NCBI GenBank assembly: GCA_038496445.1
Contig: JALMLS010000573.1
Coordinates: 284,917-348,916 of the forward strand
Direction of reading: 5' to 3'
Length of the DNA stretch: 64,000 bases
DNA from: Trichosphaerium sp. ATCC 40318
Lineage: Eukaryota > Discosea > Flabellinia > Trichosidae
This document shows, one piece after another, positions 58,587 to 64,000 of the stretch. Under the pieces are notes generated by a model. The model worked only from the letters and a program-made list of their open reading frames with translations, did not search any database and was not told where the DNA came from. Position 1 is the first letter of the stretch. Each line of letters opens with the position of its first letter. Made by a program: the position numbers and the translations under genes.

Positions 58587-60259
58587 GCTTATCGGCTTTA
58601 AAAGATGCTGTTAAACAAGGTAGTGGAGTGTGAGAGCATAAAATTACGTTGTAAGCACGGAAAAAAGTACTTACTTAAAAGCAAAAACTTTTTGCCTTAA
58701 AAGGAAAGTAGCAACATAAACTCCTTGAACATGGTTTCATGATGCCTGCACATTACACAGCCTTTTTATTGTTCCAAATATGTAGGAACTGAAGTTATAA
58801 GTGTTTTACAGCGTTTAGTGGCTAAAAAAGTTAATTGCTCTTTAAAATCAAAGAACAATACTGTACAAGCGTTATCCGTGTGTAGAATATGCGTTTCCAA
58901 GCATAAAACGCTGTTTAAAACAAAAAGGCAAGAAAAAAGTATAATGCCAGGCAATGCCATCGATATTCTCTAAACTATATAAACAGATCATATACTTTTG
59001 TTTCTACATAGTCACGGTTTGGACCGTTTTGGCCCTAGCCTTTAATATTGGTTTTACGAAAAATTCCAGCTGTAGAAAACTGGGCCATTTTTAAAAACAC
59101 ATAAACGTGCCAGCTAAAATACATCACTTGCAACGCATGTGAGTATATCGGTGGCAATAACTGAGATGTAAAATTGATTGTGTGATAACTTTGGGAAAAA
59201 AAAAATGTAAGTGAGTACTGTTGGTGCAAACGCTATTGGCATGTGTATTTTTACAATTGATCATAGTGGCACCACTATGCCATATACTCATTTTCTAATG
59301 AAGAAAAGTGTAGAACATAACATATAACATCAGTGTAGAATAGTAAACCTTTTGTTTCAACAAATATCATTCAACAAACTCCCACATTTGACGCACTTTA
59401 TTGTGCGTTTAGTTTTCAATAACATGTTTTGAGGCTATTAAATACGACCATTGACACCTACTCAAAGTGATGAAAACATAATTGATAATGTGTGCAATAA
59501 GTATAACTTAGCTAAACAATGCTTAAAAAGTCACAAAATTAAACTATTTTTTAGAGTCATTGTAGGCTACATCACTGTTGTTGAATGTTTCATACTCTGT
59601 ATATATTATTCACAATATGTATGGCTACTATTTACTCAAGCGTCAATCATAAAAAACTATTTTCAACATCAAAATAATTTTGTTTTAAAAGTGGAGTGCT
59701 TACATAATCTGGCTCTATTCTAGCAGAATTTCTGCCTTTTAGTATTCTTGTTAGCTGAGCAGATGGTATTTCATTGTTTGTCTTTATTGATAGATGCCGC
59801 CACACAGGTAAATTCTTTCTTTTCTTTGGTGAGTTTATTGTATTCTAATAGGTCTTTCATAGTAGCTGTGTGTTTATTTGATAGAGTCGCTGCTAGCACA
59901 TTGATTCGTACGTTCTTTTTGAATAATAGATTGTGTTGATTTTTACTAATCTAGTTATTAGTTCATCTTATCATATACATAATCGCTTGGAGAAGGACCA
60001 AATGTTAAATCGCATGTTTTAGTGGCTTTGTGTACTTCCTTGAAAAGAACTGAATTAATGTGAAAAGGACAAGGGAGTCAAGGACCAAATTCAAGAGAAG
60101 CAAGTAAAATCGAGTGATCAAGTTCAAAAATTGGCATGTCAAAAACTTTGAATGATTTTAGATTAGGAGATAACGTTTTAGAAATTAATAATAGATCTAA
60201 TCTACCTACTTTTTCATGTGTAGGCAGTACTTTGTGGAACTTTGCCGCTGCATCAATAA
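58587..60259 (-). mobile_element. LINE middle region, strongly decayed or interrupted
   Basis: Between the RT and endonuclease parts. A piece near 59920-59780 (RINVLAATLSNKHTATM, LLEYNKLTKEKKEF) could be the LINE linker. 58590-59750 shows no recognisable coding and may be an unrelated insertion. Confidence 0.4.
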
Positions 60260-60694
60260 ATCCTAATTGTAATAATAATGCGTTTTAAGTGCCTTTTTAT
60301 TCTCTAGGCAAAGATTAAAATCACCTGTGATAATATCGCAATCAGCCACCGCTTGAAAGACTTTAAGCCAAAAATCATTTGAGCTGTTAGATTTAGCATA
60401 TATGGTTGCTATTTTTAGTTTAACTCCATTGCATTCTATCTCTGCTACCAGAATTCGACCATCTACAGAATTAAGTTATATCAGTTGTTTACCTCTAACT
60501 GCAGTCAATGCTACTCCAGTGCCTCTCCCTTCATCTGTATGTACCGTTTTAAGCCTATGATCTTGAAAGACATTTGTTTCTTTAGCACAAAAAATATTGC
60601 ACTTGAGATTGTATGCCAGTTCTCATACCATGTCAGAATTACTGAATCCCCTTATATTAGCTGTAGTGCGTTTGATACACTTGTTTTTACTCAT
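60260..60694 (-). mobile_element. LINE AP-endonuclease domain (broken)
   Basis: Starts MSKNKCIKRTTANIRGFSNS at 60694. Then come CNIFCAKETNVF (catalytic Glu), VHTDEGRGTGVALTA, RILVAEIECNGVKLKIATIY and ADCDIITGDFNL (the D-x-N catalytic motif). At least three in-frame stops. This is the endonuclease/exonuclease/phosphatase fold preceding RT in LINE ORF2. Confidence 0.8.
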
Positions 60695-60949
60695 AATTTA
60701 CACAGATCCCAGCCAACACGAAAACAACACCATACCTGCTAAAGAAGAGACAATCCAAGTAGGCATGCAAACTATAAACCTGTTTAACCTGCAGAAAATG
60801 ACATTAGACAAAGAGAAAAATTATGGTATGAACTGGCAATAGGATATAGAAACATTCATGTAAGATGTACACGTGTAATTACAAGCTGTGGAAAAGTCTA
60901 AAATTTTGGAGATTTCCCTGGATGCGAAATGCGTTATGATAATAAAACA

Positions 60950-61262
60950 CAAATTCATGCGTCCAGAAACATATGTGTTATGTGGAAAAATTATTTTTAT
61001 TATAGGGTTTTATGCACTCATACACGTAGCATTGGTGTGCAAAGAATCAATGTCGAAAGTTGATGTGGTAAGCCAGAAATTATGACTTTTTTGTCTGCCC
61101 TCATTCACTGAATGCACCTTAAAAAAATAGTTTTATGTGCCCTCATACAAGTTACATCAATGTGTAAAGAATCAGTATTGAAATCGATTTGGTAAGCTAG
61201 AAATTTTGATTTTTTGCATCAAAAACGAAGAACTTTTACCTTGATATGAAACAATTTTCAGA
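60950..61262 (+). repeat. Diverged copies of the 38827-39269 repeat
   Basis: Two direct partial copies (about 60980-61080 and 61130-61262) share GTGTGCAAAGAATCA-, GGTAAGCCAGAAATT- and CAAAAACGAAGA-type blocks with the inverted repeat at 38827-39269, and the following AAAATAAGAAAGG word with 39005-39018. Confidence 0.75.
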
Positions 61263-61369
61263 AAAAAATAAGAAAGGTCCATTTTATTTTTTTTTCAACC
61301 AAACTGTGCAGTAAATGGATGGTTTTACCTTCTTATAGATCAATCAAGGGTTTTAACTGGAAACAAATC

Positions 61370-61710
61370 AACCACCTACCTCTCCTACAACAAATGCTCC
61401 AATTACTGATGTGCCAACTACAAACACTTTTACAACTGTTCGACTCACAACTGCTTCAACCATTGTGACAGCTCCTCCAACAACGCCCTACAGCTTCTCC
61501 GACTCTATATCTACAATTGAAGTGCTTTCACTTGATGCACCTACACTTGATGTACCTACACCTGAAGTATCTTCACTTGATGTGCCTTCACTCCATACAC
61601 CTACACCTAAAGCGCCTTCACTTGATACACCTACACCTGTCAATAGTTACAACATGTTTGCCGTTTGCATTGCAGTGGCCATGAAATATGACCATTACAA
61701 TGTAAATTAG
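61370..61710 (+). other. Thr/Pro-rich low-complexity coding-like stretch
   Basis: Open frame with a degenerate hexapeptide repeat (LDVPTP, LDVPSL, LDTPTP) between 61520 and 61640, next to the second pogo-like transposase. It could be a mucin-like exon or a minisatellite; no start or partner exon identified. Confidence 0.3.
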
Positions 61711-61748
61711 TTGAATGGTAATTTTGTAGCAATTCTAAATAAACTAAA

Positions 61749-63474
61749 ATGTCTCACAACCCCTCCCAAACACAAAAAATAATGAAGGTAGCCACTGCCA
61801 GTGTAGTTTTACAACTGGCAAGGTTAAAAACTCCTCAACATGGGGTAATCCTCAAAATATGTCATGAAGTAGCTCAGAAATATGATGTAAATGCCCATTC
61901 ACTAAGGCAGAGTGTTAGAAGACGAAAACAAAAGGTGTATTCTCCAAATTACAAATCTCACAGAAACCAGTTATTTTCAGATAATCAAGAAAATGTCTTA
62001 GTTGGCTATTGTTTGAGCTTTAGCTCTTTGCACAAGCCTCTGCCATGTTCTTCTGTGATATCTATGGCATCAGCTCTTTATTTGAAAAAGAAGAAGTCTA
62101 GTTTGGAAGCTTGGTATGACGGATTTGTGAAAAGGCACTCGGATATTCTCAAAGAGTCAATTTCAAAACCAATTCGGGCATGTAGGGTATCCAACAACCT
62201 GTTAGAAGATGTCACAGGGTGGTGTGATATGTATGAGAAGTTTCAAGATCACAATGTGATGAATCCTGATCTGATGTTCAATGTTGATGAAAAATTATTT
62301 ACTGAATGAAGTGATGGCCTTAAATATGTTACCCTAGAAGATAGAATGAAAAAAATTGGAGGAACAGTCACCACCAAAACAGGCAAGCCATTGACGTTGA
62401 TACCGTTTATTTCAGCATCAGGGAAGGTTTTGGTGACGATTTACATTATGGCAGCTAAAAATAAAGGTGACACTCAAAACATCACCAATTTGGTTATACC
62501 AAAACCTTCCAAGACTCGATCTTCATGGCCCAGATACTATGTATGTCATGAGAATGGATATATGACCAATGAAATTTGGCCAAAAATTCTTGATGTATTT
62601 TTACATCACCTAAAAGAAATCCAAGGTGACTGAACTGCCTTTTTATTTTTGGATCGTTTGGCAAGCCACATCAACACTGAATCTCTTCAAAAGTGTCTTA
62701 AACAGAATGTACAAACTGTTACCTGGGTGCTTCATACCTCACATTTTGCACAACCATTGGATGACAAGCCATTTGCAAACTTGGCTAGAGCTTATACAAA
62801 ATTTCGAAAACAAAAGGCTCAAAGAGGAATGGAGACCAGACAAAAGGCTTTTTCTTATGATTTTATATCACTAGAGGCAGCAAAGAGCAAAGCCTTCACC
62901 AAAAAAATCCTAACTTCCTCATGGAAAGCCGTTGGTGTGCTACCATATGACAGGAATTTGATTCTAAAAAATGTTTTTGAAAATATTGGGCAACCTTCAG
63001 ATGAAACACTTTCTGACCTTCCTGATGATGTTTTGAAAGCAAAAATCACTATGGATGCTTTAATGACAGAGAAGGTGCCTAAAAAATAAATGAAACTTGG
63101 ATCAGTGAGGATGATAAAGAATCACATGTACATTGGACAAAAACTTGTTCAATTTGCTGAAAGCCAGAAAAAAAAAGAAGAACAGGAGCAAAAATCAAAA
63201 GACAGAGGAGAGGCACATTAAATTAGATGAGAGAGAGAAAAAAAATCAAGAAAAAGAAGCAAAAAGAGCTGAGAGAGAAGAGCAAAAAAAAATCTGAGAG
63301 AATCAAAAAAAAATTGAAGCTTCTCAAAAGAGGTTTGTCCGTGAAAAAACAACCTGCTGTGTATGTCACACCAAAGTATGCAGAGAAGGGCGTAATTGGA
63401 TGTGGTGTGAGCAGTGTAATCAATTTGGTAGTTGCCCTGTGTGTTCAAAAAAAATTTGGCAAAGAATTAATTGA
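61749..63474 (+). pseudogene. pogo-like DDE transposase, broken by a stop and a frameshift
   Basis: MSHNPSQTQKIM at 61749. A psq-like helix-turn-helix (HEVAQKYDVNAHSLRQSVRR) is followed by a CENPB-like DNA-binding block (EAWYDGFVKRHSDIL), then DLMFNVDEKLF (first Asp). A TGA at about 62307 interrupts. The frame resumes with KTGKPLTLIPFISASGKVLV; a shift near 62632 leads to FLFLDRLASH (second Asp) and FAQPLDDKPFA (third Asp), ending KKILTSSWKAVGVLPYDRN and a stop at 63087-63089. A further frame (63235-63474) adds a Lys/Glu-rich coiled coil and CCVCHT, WCEQCNQFGSCPVC, matching the Cys cluster of the other pogo copy. Terminal repeats were not found. Same family as 54972-56357, but a separate, longer copy. 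Confidence 0.82.
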
Positions 63475-64000
63475 AAATCACAGGTTAGATTGTCCAGGTG
63501 GAGAACCTTATGAGATCTGGATCACAAAGCAGTAGTAAAGCACTTGTTAAAATATCAAGTAATAAAAAGTCTTTTGTTAGGAGTAAAAGTCATTTTATTG
63601 TACAAAAACAAGTATATACTACTTATAATTTTAGACCTGATTGCAGTTATCACTGCTGAAACAACTAGCACTTACTTCAATGGGATTCAAAGCAAACCTA
63701 CGCTATTGCATGAAAATCAAGTGTGCTTAGACAATTTTGAACTGAAATGGGTTCTACAAAGATCAAAACCATGGCAAGTAACAGATAACTACTACTACAC
63801 TATTTTTGAGTTTCATAATTGATTTTATTTGAAGAAAGCCAGATTTTTGTACAAATATCTACAATGAAATACTTATTTTGGTTTTTTTAGGAGAAGATTT
63901 GTGTTGTTCTCACAGACTTTGCCATTATTCCTGGCTGCTTCATTTCACAAAACACTGCCAATATGGTAAAAGCTAATGATTTATTGTCCAATTGGTGTGA
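63475..64000. other. Right edge, nothing firmly assigned
   Basis: A 92-codon plus-strand frame (63544-63822) and a coding-looking end piece (KICVVLTDFAIIPGCFISQ, about 63890-63950) could belong to a gene or transposon continuing past the window. Too little is present to classify. Confidence 0.3.

Overview
The window is AT-rich, intron-dense eukaryotic nuclear DNA. Standard-code exons are broken by many short introns (often 45-60 nt) whose 5' splice sites frequently read GTACGT or GTACG. It holds an RGG-tailed Argonaute, MON1, DNA polymerase delta subunit 3, kelch/BTB, ankyrin-PARP genes and DIRS, hAT, pogo-like and LINE elements. That points to a repeat-rich unicellular eukaryote or an early-branching lineage; I cannot name the species. 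No rRNA, tRNA or CRISPR was seen. Coordinates of multi-exon genes are whole-gene spans from start to stop codon unless marked partial.

Region 1 (1-7144): two divergent paralogues (gene A minus, gene B plus) encoding an ankyrin array, a conserved 'WQDF' helical region, a PARP-type catalytic domain and (in B) a C-terminal coiled coil. Their promoter is an inverted repeat. A third full copy (gene C, minus, 41929-46609) has ten intron-containing ankyrin units in exact 151-bp register, and two decayed copies lie at 32940-33827 and 38095-38600. This expanding ANK-PARP family is the most unusual biology here.

Region 2 (7371-32637) is an ordinary gene block: acyl-CoA dehydrogenase, secreted DNA/RNA endonuclease, a hypothetical membrane protein, kelch-KCTD protein, an unrecognised gene, an Argonaute lacking the standard slicer residues, a MORN-variant protein, a small hypothetical gene, a membrane-anchored GT4 glycosyltransferase, and POLD3 diverging from it with 85 bp between starts.

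Region 3 (32638-47685) mixes decayed ANK-PARP copies, a LINE fragment, a PEPCK-like fragment, MON1 (vesicle fusion), a long-armed inverted repeat, gene C and a small tail-anchored protein.

Region 4 (about 47740-64000) is a transposon nest: a DIRS-like tyrosine-recombinase retroelement of visibly higher GC, a hAT element interrupted by a TIR element and a complete-ended pogo-like element, a decayed LINE, a dispersed repeat and a second, broken pogo-like transposase.
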